DNA of 12,150 nucleotides from Eggerthellaceae bacterium (GTDB taxonomy: Bacteria; Actinomycetota; Coriobacteriia; Coriobacteriales; Eggerthellaceae). Under the pieces are notes generated by a model. It searched no databases. It was given only the letters and a program-made list of their open reading frames with translations, and was not told where the DNA came from. Position 1 is the stretch's first letter, and the number at the start of each line of letters is the position of its first letter. The stretch lies in contig DMNP01000399.1 of the NCBI GenBank assembly GCA_003452695.1, forward strand, positions 1 through 12,150. Reading direction: 5' to 3'. Shown piece after piece: positions 5,891 through 12,071 of the stretch. The translations under genes were made by a program, and so were the position numbers.

Positions 5891-7554
5891 AGCAAGATCG
5901 ATGAAGTGGACTACTGGGTGCCGGAGCATGTGCGCGAGTACTTGCGCGGCATGGGCTTTCAGCTACCGCTGGAGCCGATGGAGAGCCATATACGGGCTTG
6001 GCATGAGTGGATGCAGGCTTGCGGATCCTTTTACGATTACCGCGATAGCGACGGTTTCGGGCGGGTGTACGAGGTTCATAGGCGCTCGATTCACCCGGCT
6101 ATGCGGGTTTGCCGGGAATGGGGCTCGCTTCTCCTCAACGACAAGACGCAGGTGGTTTGCGATGACCAGGTTTGCACCGATTGGCTGCAGGGGTACTTCG
6201 AGCAGACCGGGTTCTTCCCCTCAGCGCAGGCGACCGTCGTGCGGGCTTTCGGCATGGGGACGGGCGCGTGGGCGCTGTGGATTGATGCGGGCAATCGCGA
6301 TATTCGCATCCGTAGGTACGACGCTCGGATGGTCATACCGCTTTCGTGGGATGAGGAGCGCGTTACCGAGTGCGCTTTCGTCACGAGGGCGTACTACCGG
6401 GGGCAGGCCGTGGACCAGCTGCAGATGCACCTTCTCGGGAACGGCGGCGGGGTGGAACCATCTGCAGCTTCACGTTCTGCATTGTTGCGGTCCCTGGGAA
6501 CGGGGGCCTGGCGGCGCTTTCGCCTTCCAAATATTCCAAAGGAAACGGGGCGTCGCCTTCCCGATCTTCACCTTCGACGTCGAAGGCTGGAAACTCGGCA
6601 GCCTTTTCCAAATCCGATGCTAACGGCACGGCGCAGGCTTTGGGGGCTAACGGCCGCGCTGGGGCGTCACCTTCCAAATCTGAAGATGGCGCTGTGGCGC
6701 AAGCTTTACCAATCGACGCTTTCCCTACCTATGTGATCAAGACGGTTTGCTTCGACGAGGATGGGAACGAGATAGAGGCAGAGGGCGTGTGCGCGGAATA
6801 CGACACCGGTTGCCCCTTCCCGACGTTCTCGATCGTGAAGCCGGCTATCGAGAACACGCGGGTGGACATGTCGCCTTACGGGCAATCGATATTTGCCGAC
6901 GCCATCGATGCGGTGCAAGCCGTCGACTTGGCTTTCGACGCGATGATCAACGAGGTCGACGTTAGCAAGATGAGGGTGTTCCTGTCGGACGTTCTCTTCG
7001 ACAAGGAGCGCGACGGCAAGAGGCGCGTCTCCATCCCGTTCGGCAAGCAAGATTGCACGGTATTTCGCAAGGTAATGAGCGCGGAGGACACCATTCAGGA
7101 ATTCGCGCCGGCGCTTCGTACTGCCTCGCAGGTGGAGGCCCTTCGCATCGCGCTGCAGATGCTCGGGGACCTGTGCGGGCTCGGAATCACGTACTTCGAC
7201 TTCGATTCCACTGGTTACGTTAAGACCGCAACGGAGGTGAGCTCGGACAATTCGGCATTGATGCGCAACATCGCGCGGCACGAGCACCTGCTCGAGCAGT
7301 CGATCGCGGGCATCGCGCGGGCCCTTCTCAACATCGCGCGCGGGTTCGGCGTGGAGCTTCCCCATGAGGGCGCGATCCACGTCACCTTCGACGACTCGAT
7401 CATCGTCGACACATACCAGGAGAAGAAGCAGGACCTCTCCGAGGTGGGCGTGACCATGTCGGTCGCCGAGTTCAGGGCCAAATGGTATGCGGAAACACCG
7501 GAGGTCGCTGAGGAGAGGGCGGCTGCGCTGCTGGCGGTGGCTTCCGATGTATAG
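5882..7554 (+). pseudogene. Phage portal protein gene, interrupted by a repeat insertion with a frame change
   Basis: The first part (frame of 5882, up to about 6436) reads KIDEVDYWVPEHVREYL, FGMGTGAWALWIDAG and RRYDARMVIPLSWDEE, ending in QLQMHL. The second part (about 6723-7554, another frame) reads YVIKTVCFDEDGNEIE, PFPTFSIVKP, then EFAPALRTASQVEALR and FGVELPHEGAIHVTFDDS. Together about 460 residues, the normal size of an SPP1 gp6-like portal, the ring through which phage DNA is packaged. Between them lies about 285 bp of repeat sequence with a one-base frame change, perhaps at the GGGGG run near 6501-6505. The N-terminus is unclear: the frame is open only from 5870, and the only near start is TTG 5882 without a proper Shine-Dalgarno sequence. 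No capsid or scaffold gene follows. The repeat is open in the downstream frame, so the original insertion may have been in frame. Confidence 0.78.
6437..6722. repeat. Dispersed repeat, cluster B, inside the portal gene
   Basis: About 285 bases separate two halves of the portal coding sequence. Units recognisable as members of the A1/A2 family: GGGG-G-ACCATCTGCAGCTTCAC (6451 on) resembles A1, and GGGGCGTCGCCTTCC followed by ATCTTCACC (6547 on) resembles A1 and A2. TTCCAAATC occurs at 6606 and 6672, with a near copy at 6525. One plus-strand frame encodes a Ser/Ala/Gly-rich peptide (NGASPSRSSPSTSKAGN, AAFSKSDANG, GASPSKSEDG). The opposite strand encodes an acidic one (FDVEGEDREGDAP). The edges are approximate. 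Confidence 0.62.
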
Positions 7555-7628
7555 CCTTCGATACCCTCCGCTTGCTGATCGGGATATTCGCGGATCCCCT
7601 GGCTTGGCTTAGACGTCGCGCAATGGGC

Positions 7629-7674
7629 TATCATTTACCGGAAACGAAAAACTTTCACCACTGGTGAAAGTTTT
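7629..7674 (+). promoter_or_regulatory. Perfect 27-bp palindrome (operator?) just after a possible -10 element
   Basis: At 7648-7674 the arms AAAACTTTCACCA and TGGTGAAAGTTTT flank a single central C, giving 13 perfect pairs. TATCAT (7629-7634) is a plausible -10, with a weak TTGGCT 19 bases upstream. The palindrome would then cover the region just after the transcription start, a classic repressor site. It ends 13 bases before the nuclease ATG. As RNA it could also form a hairpin next to the ribosome binding site or act as a terminator for the portal transcript. The central 19 bp, CTTTCACCACTGGTGAAAG, occur again inside the gene. Confidence 0.55.
7643..7670 (+). repeat. 28-bp exact direct repeat, upstream copy
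   Basis: Identical over 28 bases to 7970-7997. It lies in the leader of the DUF1016 gene and contains most of the palindrome. The distance between copies, 327 bases, is exactly 109 codons, and the frame of the gene read backwards is open through this copy to a TAG at 7610. In that frame it would spell NEKLSPLVK, the same peptide as the internal copy. Confidence 0.9.
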
Positions 7675-7687
7675 GAACGGAGGCGGC

Positions 7688-8737
7688 ATGGACGAGATCG
7701 AGAGAGTGCAAGTACGCGAGCTCGCAGAGGATATCGCGCGGCTCATAAACGAGCGGCAATACCGGGCGTTGAAGCAGCTGAACGCGGGCACCATCGACCT
7801 TTACTGGTCGATCGGGGAGATGATTTGCGGCCGTCAGGAGGCTGAGGGCTGGGGCAAGTCGGTCGTCAAAGGGCTTGCCGAGGAGCTTCAGAAGAAGTTT
7901 CCCGGCGCGAAGGGCTACTCTGCCAACAACTTGTGGAGGATGCGCAGCTTTTACCTCGCGTACAGGGGCAACGAAAAACTTTCACCACTGGTGAAAGAAA
8001 TTAGCTGGTCGTGCAATCTCGAGATCATGGGCAGGTGCAAAGACGACCTGGAGCGCGAGTTCTATTTGAAGATGGCGGCACGTTACGGCTGGTCGAAACG
8101 TCTTCTGGCCAACTACATCGAGGCGGGAGCTTACGAGCGGTTCCTTCTCAACCAGACCAACTTCGAGGAGACGCTTCCGCCGGAGCGGCGGGCCCAGGCG
8201 AAGCTCGCCGTGAAGGACGAGTACACGTTCGACTTCGCGGAGCTTTCCCCCGAATACTCCGAGCACGAGCTGGAGCTGCAGCTCGTTTCGCGCATCCGCG
8301 ACTTCCTCACGGAGATGGGCGGCGCCTTCACGTTCGTGGGGAGCCAGTACCACCTGATGGCCGGGGAGCGCGACATCTACATCGACCTGCTGCTGTTCCA
8401 CCGGGGCCTGAGGTCCCTCGTGGCGGTGGAGCTTAAGATCGGCGAGTTCGAGGCCGAGTACGCCGGCAAGATGCAGCTGTACCTTTCCGCCCTCGACGAC
8501 CAGGTCCGCCTTCCCGAGGAGAATCCCTCCATCGGCATCATCATCTGCAAGAGCAAGGACCGCACGTACGTGGAGTATGCGCTGCGCAACTCGGCCGCCC
8601 CTATCGGCGTCTCGACGTATAACCTGAGCAGGGCGCTTCCGGAAGAGCTACGAGGTCTCTTGCCTTCGCCCGAGATCATCGCTGAGCGACTGGCGGCTTT
8701 CGATGACGGCGAGCCGTTCGGGGACGAGGATGCGTAG
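7688..8737 (+). CDS. DUF1016/YhcG family PD-(D/E)XK nuclease
   Basis: 349 residues with the two-domain build of the YhcG family. The DUF1016 N-terminal helical domain is at about 10-170 (DLYWSIGEMI, YSANNLWRMRSFY, LSPLVKEISWSCNLEIM). The PD-(D/E)XK domain is at about 185-340 with E193, YIDLLLFHR (D233), VELK (E248, K250) and KMQLYLSALD. All catalytic residues are present. The ATG at 7688 has GGAGG four bases upstream; a GTG at 7664 in the same frame lies inside the palindrome and is less likely. Family members are common on mobile elements and beside restriction systems, and a defence or DNA-processing role is suspected but not settled. No restriction-modification genes are visible here. The stop codon overlaps the next gene. 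Codons for residues 95-103 form the second copy of the 28-bp repeat. Confidence 0.9.
   Translation: MDEIERVQVRELAEDIARLINERQYRALKQLNAGTIDLYWSIGEMICGRQEAEGWGKSVVKGLAEELQKKFPGAKGYSANNLWRMRSFYLAYRGNEKLSPLVKEISWSCNLEIMGRCKDDLEREFYLKMAARYGWSKRLLANYIEAGAYERFLLNQTNFEETLPPERRAQAKLAVKDEYTFDFAELSPEYSEHELELQLVSRIRDFLTEMGGAFTFVGSQYHLMAGERDIYIDLLLFHRGLRSLVAVELKIGEFEAEYAGKMQLYLSALDDQVRLPEENPSIGIIICKSKDRTYVEYALRNSAAPIGVSTYNLSRALPEELRGLLPSPEIIAERLAAFDDGEPFGDEDA
7970..7997 (+). repeat. 28-bp exact direct repeat, internal copy within the nuclease gene
   Basis: Second copy of 7643-7670, encoding NEKLSPLVK in the conserved 'LSPLVKEISW' segment of the DUF1016 domain. Here the palindrome has only 9-bp arms; the outer T-run of the upstream copy is replaced by coding sequence (GAAATT). 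Confidence 0.9.
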
Positions 8738-8924
8738 CCTTGCGCCCGATTCGGAGTACTTCGCGTTCCTCGATGCTCTGCGCGATTCTGGCGAGGTGAA
8801 CACCGTCTTGGCCGCGACGTACCTGGTGCGGGAGTTTCCAAATTTGAGGGCGGAGGAAGCGAGGGCCATCTGCGCCGACTGGCGGGCTACTTACCACGAG
8901 AGGCGCACCCGGCTGGTTCATTAG
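8730..8924 (+). CDS. Small conserved-looking protein translationally coupled to the nuclease
   Basis: 64 residues from the ATG at 8730, which overlaps the end of the nuclease gene by 8 bases (stop at 8735-8737). GGGGACGAGG lies directly upstream. The sequence YFAFLDALRDSGEVNTVLAATYLVREFPNLRAEEARAICADW resembles a small helical family of the form 'FLDxLRxSGxxNMxxAxxxLxxxFxLxxxEAxxxxxxW' that I have seen in phage and plasmid contexts; I cannot name its function. The coupling suggests it is made with the nuclease, perhaps as a partner or inhibitor. A longer form from ATG 8703 is possible but less likely. Confidence 0.65.
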   Translation: MRSLAPDSEYFAFLDALRDSGEVNTVLAATYLVREFPNLRAEEARAICADWRATYHERRTRLVH

Positions 8925-9090
8925 GCTTCGCCAACTTCAGCTTCATATTCAACAGCCGCATCGGAATAGGCTCATGCGTCGTTTACCGGATTTGGTGAAC
9001 GGCCCCGGCGTCTAGCCTCGATGCTCCCTGCGGTCGGGTATCTTGTCCCTGGATGGTTATTCGGCCTGCAAGGAAGAGGGCGGTTGCGGC
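8925..9090. other. Intergenic stretch, no clear feature
   Basis: 166 bases with no supported gene. TTTACC-GGATTT-GGTGAA (8975-8992) is an imperfect inverted repeat that recalls the half-sites of the nuclease palindrome, but it is short and could be chance. Confidence 0.4.
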
Positions 9091-9390
9091 ATGGAGCGTG
9101 AAGCTGGGCTGGTCGTTAAATCTTGGTACCCGGAGCTCGACGAGATCGTAGGCGGCTTCGCCCCCGGCGAGGTTGCGCTCGTCATCAGCTCGTCGGAGTT
9201 CGGGGAAGGGCGCTTCGGACCGCTCGGCGCGGAGTTCGCGATGCACATGGCCTACGAGGCGGGTTTGGCCAAGGCCCGCGTCACGGTGGCCTCCCTTGCC
9301 GTCGAGCCCGAATGGGCTGCGGAGTGGCTCAAGGCCGAAGCGTGTAAAAGAACTTGCAATGCCAAGAACTGCTCAATAAAATGGCTATAG
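9091..9390 (+). pseudogene. RecA/DnaB-like ATPase domain fragment with degenerate Walker A
   Basis: 99 residues from ATG 9091 (GAGGG about ten bases upstream). ELDEIVGGFAPGEVALVISS, then EFAMHMAYEAG, then VTVASLAVEPEWAAEWL follow the order of the RecA/DnaB fold start: 'LDxxxGGfxpGel', P-loop, helix, 'V.v.SLEm...'. The P-loop itself is not intact: the expected GK(T/S) is replaced by GEGRFG. The similarity stops near 9340, where base composition becomes more A-T rich and an unrelated tail (CKRTCNAKNCSIKWL) leads to a stop. This is probably the first quarter of a phage helicase-type gene cut at a junction, or a degenerate non-ATP-binding relative. It is a fold guess from a short stretch. Confidence 0.4.
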
Positions 9391-9401
9391 ATACCGCACG
9401 C

Positions 9402-9428
9402 TTGTCGGCTCTTGAAATGCGATAAAAT
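9402..9428 (+). promoter_or_regulatory. Possible promoter of the MNT/HEPN-type pair
   Basis: TAAAAT (9423-9428) fits a -10 and TTGTCG (9402-9407) a weak -35, with a 15-base spacer, which is short. It lies about 43 bases before the nucleotidyltransferase start, in a short A-T rich patch. Confidence 0.25.
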
Positions 9429-9470
9429 CCTGGGGGAAGCATTGCAGGGACCGACGGGCGGCGAGGCGCT

Positions 9471-9758
9471 ATGGCTTCGGTTGAGCACGCATATGAGCAA
9501 ATTGCGGAGTACGCCCGAATGCACGGCGCACGGCGCGTCGTTCTCTTTGGTTCGCGTGCGCGGCGCGACGCGGGCCCGAAGAGCGACATAGACATCGCAG
9601 TTGAGGGTTGTCGCGATTTCCCCGCTTTCTACGAGGATGTGCAGGAGCGCCTCTGGTCCCTTCTCAAGGTTGACGTCGTAAACTTGGACGAATGCACCTC
9701 GTGCGAGCTGCGCGACAGCATCGCCCGCGACGGGAGGGTCATCTATGAGGCGGTATGA
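9471..9758 (+). CDS. Minimal nucleotidyltransferase (MNT), likely antitoxin of a two-gene module
   Basis: 95 residues with the complete minimal nucleotidyltransferase signature: VVLFGSRARRDAGPKSDIDIAV (GS at 27-28, D39 and D41) and a third acid in KVDVVNLDE (D68). Proteins of this size pair with a helical partner encoded next to them (HI0073/HI0074, MntA/HepT). In studied MNT-HEPN modules the nucleotidyltransferase modifies and silences the HEPN toxin. Here the partner gene starts 14 bases before this gene's stop codon, so they are translationally coupled. The ATG at 9471 has a G-rich GGCGGCGAGG upstream. Confidence 0.88.
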   Translation: MASVEHAYEQIAEYARMHGARRVVLFGSRARRDAGPKSDIDIAVEGCRDFPAFYEDVQERLWSLLKVDVVNLDECTSCELRDSIARDGRVIYEAV

Positions 9759-10152
9759 CCAGTACGAGCGGACGCTCAAGGTGCTCTCGCGTGCAGACGA
9801 GCAGGATCTGTCGAACGAGTTCGTGCAAAGTGGAGTCATCGACAAGTTCTCGTTGCAGTTCGAGCTCGGATGGAAGACGCTCAAGGGGCTGCTCTGCTAC
9901 GAGGGCGATGCGTCGGCGGCGACCGGCTCCCCGCGCGATGTGTTGAAATCCGCTTACCGGTGTTTCGGCTTCATCGACGAAGACGTGTGGTTGGCAATGC
10001 TGCAAGACCGCAATACGATAACGCACCTCTACGACGAGGGCGCCGTACTGGCGCTATTAGGGCGCATTCTCGATGGGTACATTCCCGCTTTCCAGCAACT
10101 TCGCGACGCCATAGAAACACGCTACGGGGAAACGCTCCGGCTGATAGATTAA
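9745..10152 (+). CDS. HI0074-family nucleotidyltransferase substrate-binding (HEPN-fold) protein
   Basis: 135 residues, full length. KFSLQFELGWKTLKGLL (34-50), SPRDVLKSAYRCFGFID (62-78) and LQDRNTITHLYDE (86-98) are the hallmarks of the HI0074 / NTase_sub_bind family. The RNTITH stretch (89-94) fits the R-x4-H motif used as the RNase site by HEPN toxins. GGAGG at 9733-9737 lies seven bases before the ATG, within the upstream gene. With the upstream nucleotidyltransferase it forms an intact pair, probably a toxin-antitoxin or defence module; the toxin role is inferred from related HepT proteins, not shown for the HI0074 subgroup. Confidence 0.87.
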   Translation: MRRYDQYERTLKVLSRADEQDLSNEFVQSGVIDKFSLQFELGWKTLKGLLCYEGDASAATGSPRDVLKSAYRCFGFIDEDVWLAMLQDRNTITHLYDEGAVLALLGRILDGYIPAFQQLRDAIETRYGETLRLID

Positions 10153-10226
10153 GGGAGTCGCTCAACTGCAGGTGCTACGGTGCGGTGCTTCGAGGCCGGA
10201 GGATGGTCGGGTTGCGCGGGAAGCCC

Positions 10227-10285
10227 CCGATTTGCTAGTGGCGCCCGCGAGGAAAAGGGGCGAAAAAACGTCAACTAGCAATCGG
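10227..10285. repeat. Inverted repeat at the broken end of brnT
   Basis: CCGATTTGCTAGT (10227-10239) pairs with ACTAGCAATCGG (10274-10285) over 12 bases with one bulged T; the 34-base loop contains a further CGCCC/GGGCG pair. The right arm lies in the brnT coding remnant; the left arm lies just outside it. Confidence 0.55.
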
Positions 10286-10412
10286 AAGGGCCTATGCGGT
10301 CGTGTTTAGCGTGGTGCACACGAAACGCGGGGAGGTCATCAGGGTTATCTCGGCCCGCCGCTCGACAGCGAAGGGGATAGAGCGTTATGAGCAAGGCAAA
10401 AACCATCGATAG
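10239..10412 (+). pseudogene. brnT: BrnT toxin, C-terminal remnant
   Basis: The frame ending at TAG 10410-10412 reads RQLAIGRAYAVVFSVVHT, then KRGEVIRVISARRST and ERYEQG. This matches the second half of BrnT-type ribonuclease toxins ('IGR...vvfvvHterg..iRiISARrAt..Er..Y'). The N-terminal half with the usual FEWDxxK region is absent: the frame is closed by a TAG at 10236-10238, and no start codon or ribosome binding site exists in the remnant. Its end overlaps the brnA start by 26 bases, the normal brnT-brnA arrangement. An inactive toxin is expected. Confidence 0.72.
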
Positions 10413-10833
10413 TCTCGAATTCGCATTCGACGCGGGCGAGGACATGAGCGAGTACTTCGACTTCGATAATCCCACGTTCCCCAATCGCGAGCTGAAGCGC
10501 GTCAACGTTGACTTTCCGCAGTGGATGGTAGCCGGCCTCGATGCCGAGGCATCCCGCAATGGAACGCATTTCACAATTAGCGACAATGATAGTTATGCTG
10601 ATAAAGACCGACTACAGCGTGAAGTACGCAAACAACAAGAAGCTCGGCCCTCTGCGCGAAGCACGGTATCGGCAGGTAGCTACCCGGTGACCCTCTGGCT
10701 TCGGCGAAAAAATGGCATAAACCCCTCGCGGCAGAAGGGGGCTCCTTTGGCGGCGCTCATCCTCCATGTGGGGCGCCGAAAACGGGAACGGCGGCCTTGC
10801 AACAGTTTTGGATGCGCAATAGGGAGCAGCTAG
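10387..10833 (+). CDS. brnA: BrnA-like antitoxin with an abnormal C-terminal extension
   Basis: The first 58 or so residues are BrnA: FDAGEDMSEYFDFDNP, RELKRVNVDFPQWMVAGLD, AEASRNG. In normal BrnA the helix-forming end ('GVTRQALIKxWIAERL') follows at once and the protein ends near 70-95 residues. Here the match breaks at about 10563, and the frame runs on for about 90 low-quality residues rich in Arg and Ser to a stop at 10833. The DNA-binding dimer end is therefore probably lost by a junction or deletion. The start overlaps the brnT remnant; AGGGGATAG lies a few bases before the ATG. The partner toxin is broken, so the antitoxin is under no clear selection. Confidence 0.65.
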   Translation: MSKAKTIDSLEFAFDAGEDMSEYFDFDNPTFPNRELKRVNVDFPQWMVAGLDAEASRNGTHFTISDNDSYADKDRLQREVRKQQEARPSARSTVSAGSYPVTLWLRRKNGINPSRQKGAPLAALILHVGRRKRERRPCNSFGCAIGSS

Positions 10834-10951
10834 TCTCCGAGGGTTCTGCCATTCTTTCAAGGTGGTAGCAGTCGGTCTTCATAGTGCTACCGCCTCGTTC
10901 AACGCGGCATCCCGAAACGCGCCTGGTTTGAGTTCCGATTCCTCGTATACA
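10563..10951. other. Region after brnA match, no convincing gene
   Basis: About 390 bases. The brnA frame stays open here but does not look like a folded protein. Short palindromes are present: GGTAGCTACC (10676-10685) and CGGCGC/GCGCCG near 10751-10779. On the minus strand a short frame (YEESELKPGAFRDAALNEA, about 10941-10885) looks protein-like but has no start of its own; it could be a gene relic. Confidence 0.35.
10861..10894. terminator. Hairpin downstream of the minus-strand LysR gene
   Basis: GGTGGTAGCA (10861-10870) and TGCTACCGCC (10885-10894) form a 10-bp stem with one G-T pair and a 14-base loop. It sits 57 bases beyond the LysR stop on the minus strand. No T-run follows on either strand, so termination is uncertain. 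Confidence 0.35.
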
Positions 10952-11887
10952 TCAACGGATTTGCATCGAAGAGCCTGGAACGCCGTCGGTCCAGCTCTGC
11001 ATGTATTCAGCGCAAGCCCGGGCTGCGTCGCGTGCTAATACCCCTATGCGCGGATCGGCGCTTTTGAGCCATTGGGCGCTGATGGTATAGCTGGTATCGA
11101 TTCCGCTCAAAGGTAGGAATACCGCGCGTCCTTCGAACTGGCGATAGTTGTGGCCCGAAGAAAACCCAGCGCAATCGCCTTGGGAAATGCGGAGATAGAG
11201 CGTATCTATGTCCTTGTAGCGTCTTACCAGCGCTTCGTCGTATGAGTTGCGCACAATTTGCTCGTAACGTTGCGCTAAGCCAGGATACGTTTGCTCGTCA
11301 GGGAGCATGAGGCGCGTATTGGCCAATTCCTCAACGAGCACGCTTTGCTTTTTTGCAAGGCGATGCTTTTTCCCTACGACTACATACAGCTTGTCATCGT
11401 AGATGCGTTCGGAATTGCATGCGTCGATTGCTTCGGGGTCGAAGTCCATGTTGAAGATGACGTCGATATTGTGCATACGATGCGCTCGGATGAGCTCGCC
11501 GTATTCCATGCATTGGATATCGAGCTCGACTTCGGGGTGGGTTTTCTCCATGTATTGGACGAACTTGGGCAGGAACGGTCGGGCCGCTCCGCGCAGGTAG
11601 CCGACGCGCATGTGCAGATCAATGTTCTTGCGTCGAGCCTCGAGTTTTGCGATGGCGCGGTCGTATCCATCCACGATGGGAAGGATGTCGTGGTAAAACG
11701 CCTCGCCATCTGGCGTGAGGCTTACGTTGCGACTGTCTCGAACGAACAGCTTGACCTGTAGGTCATCCTCCATGGCCGCTACGTGCTTGCTGAGTACCGA
11801 TGCACTTATGAAGAAATGTCGAGCTGTTGCTGAAAAACTCAACGTTTCAGCCAAATACGTAAATTCGCGCAAATGGTCGATGTTCAT
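10952..11887 (-). CDS. LysR-family transcriptional regulator, divergent from the molybdoenzyme gene
   Basis: 311 residues from ATG 11887-11885, with GGAGAGG seven bases upstream on the minus strand. The frame extends further upstream, but that part is not LysR-like. The N-terminal winged helix includes FSATARHFFISASVLSKHV (18-36) and LFVRDSRNVSLTPDGEAF. The effector domain includes RVGYLRGAARPFLPKF and VVVGKKHRLAKK. It is similar in build to the LysR at 2196 but clearly a different paralogue. Divergent placement from the gene at 12072, with 184 bases between the starts and a symmetric site in that gap, is the textbook layout for a LysR regulator controlling its neighbour, probably in response to that enzyme's substrate. 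Confidence 0.92.
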   Translation of the reverse strand: MNIDHLREFTYLAETLSFSATARHFFISASVLSKHVAAMEDDLQVKLFVRDSRNVSLTPDGEAFYHDILPIVDGYDRAIAKLEARRKNIDLHMRVGYLRGAARPFLPKFVQYMEKTHPEVELDIQCMEYGELIRAHRMHNIDVIFNMDFDPEAIDACNSERIYDDKLYVVVGKKHRLAKKQSVLVEELANTRLMLPDEQTYPGLAQRYEQIVRNSYDEALVRRYKDIDTLYLRISQGDCAGFSSGHNYRQFEGRAVFLPLSGIDTSYTISAQWLKSADPRIGVLARDAARACAEYMQSWTDGVPGSSMQIR

Positions 11888-11966
11888 CACGAGGCCTCTC
11901 CGATTAAGCTCATTCGGAAACGTAACGCGTACGCTCCAATGACAATAGTATAGGCGTATAAGCATC

Positions 11967-11983
11967 CTTTCCAAATCGGAAAG
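11967..11983. promoter_or_regulatory. Symmetric LysR-type binding site in the divergent intergenic region
   Basis: CTTTCC-AAATC-GGAAAG is a perfect inverted repeat with 6-bp arms and a 5-bp centre. It contains the T-N11-A pattern typical of LysR boxes. It lies 79 bases from the LysR start and 88 bases from the molybdoenzyme start, a position suited to autoregulation and activation. Nearby TATAGGCGTATA (11950-11961) may hold a -10 element for either direction. Confidence 0.5.
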
Positions 11984-12071
11984 CACGCGCCCGATAATGA
12001 CATGCGGGCCTTGCGCCACGCTTTCTAAACTGTTTTGCAGAGATTAAGGCAGTGAAGAGAGCGAGGGGGCA

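Noticed and set aside
5370..6623. Plus-strand frame of 417 codons spanning terL end to mid-portal
   Set aside because: It crosses repeats and the wrong frame of the portal gene; only the repeat part has any pattern.
5402..6722. CRISPR array as explanation for the repeats
   Set aside because: Units are degenerate, of unequal length, lack regular unique spacers and conserve reading-frame patterns; no cas gene is nearby.
9252..9884. Minus-strand frame of 210 codons opposite the MNT/HI0074 genes
   Set aside because: Both plus-strand genes are complete with clear motifs and coupled starts.
10153..10238. tRNA gene or attachment site next to the toxin-antitoxin genes
   Set aside because: No cloverleaf could be folded by eye, and no matching direct repeat was seen at the left phage junction near 3850.
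10586..10690. 34-codon plus-strand frame after the BrnA match
   Set aside because: Too short, no ribosome binding site and no recognisable family.
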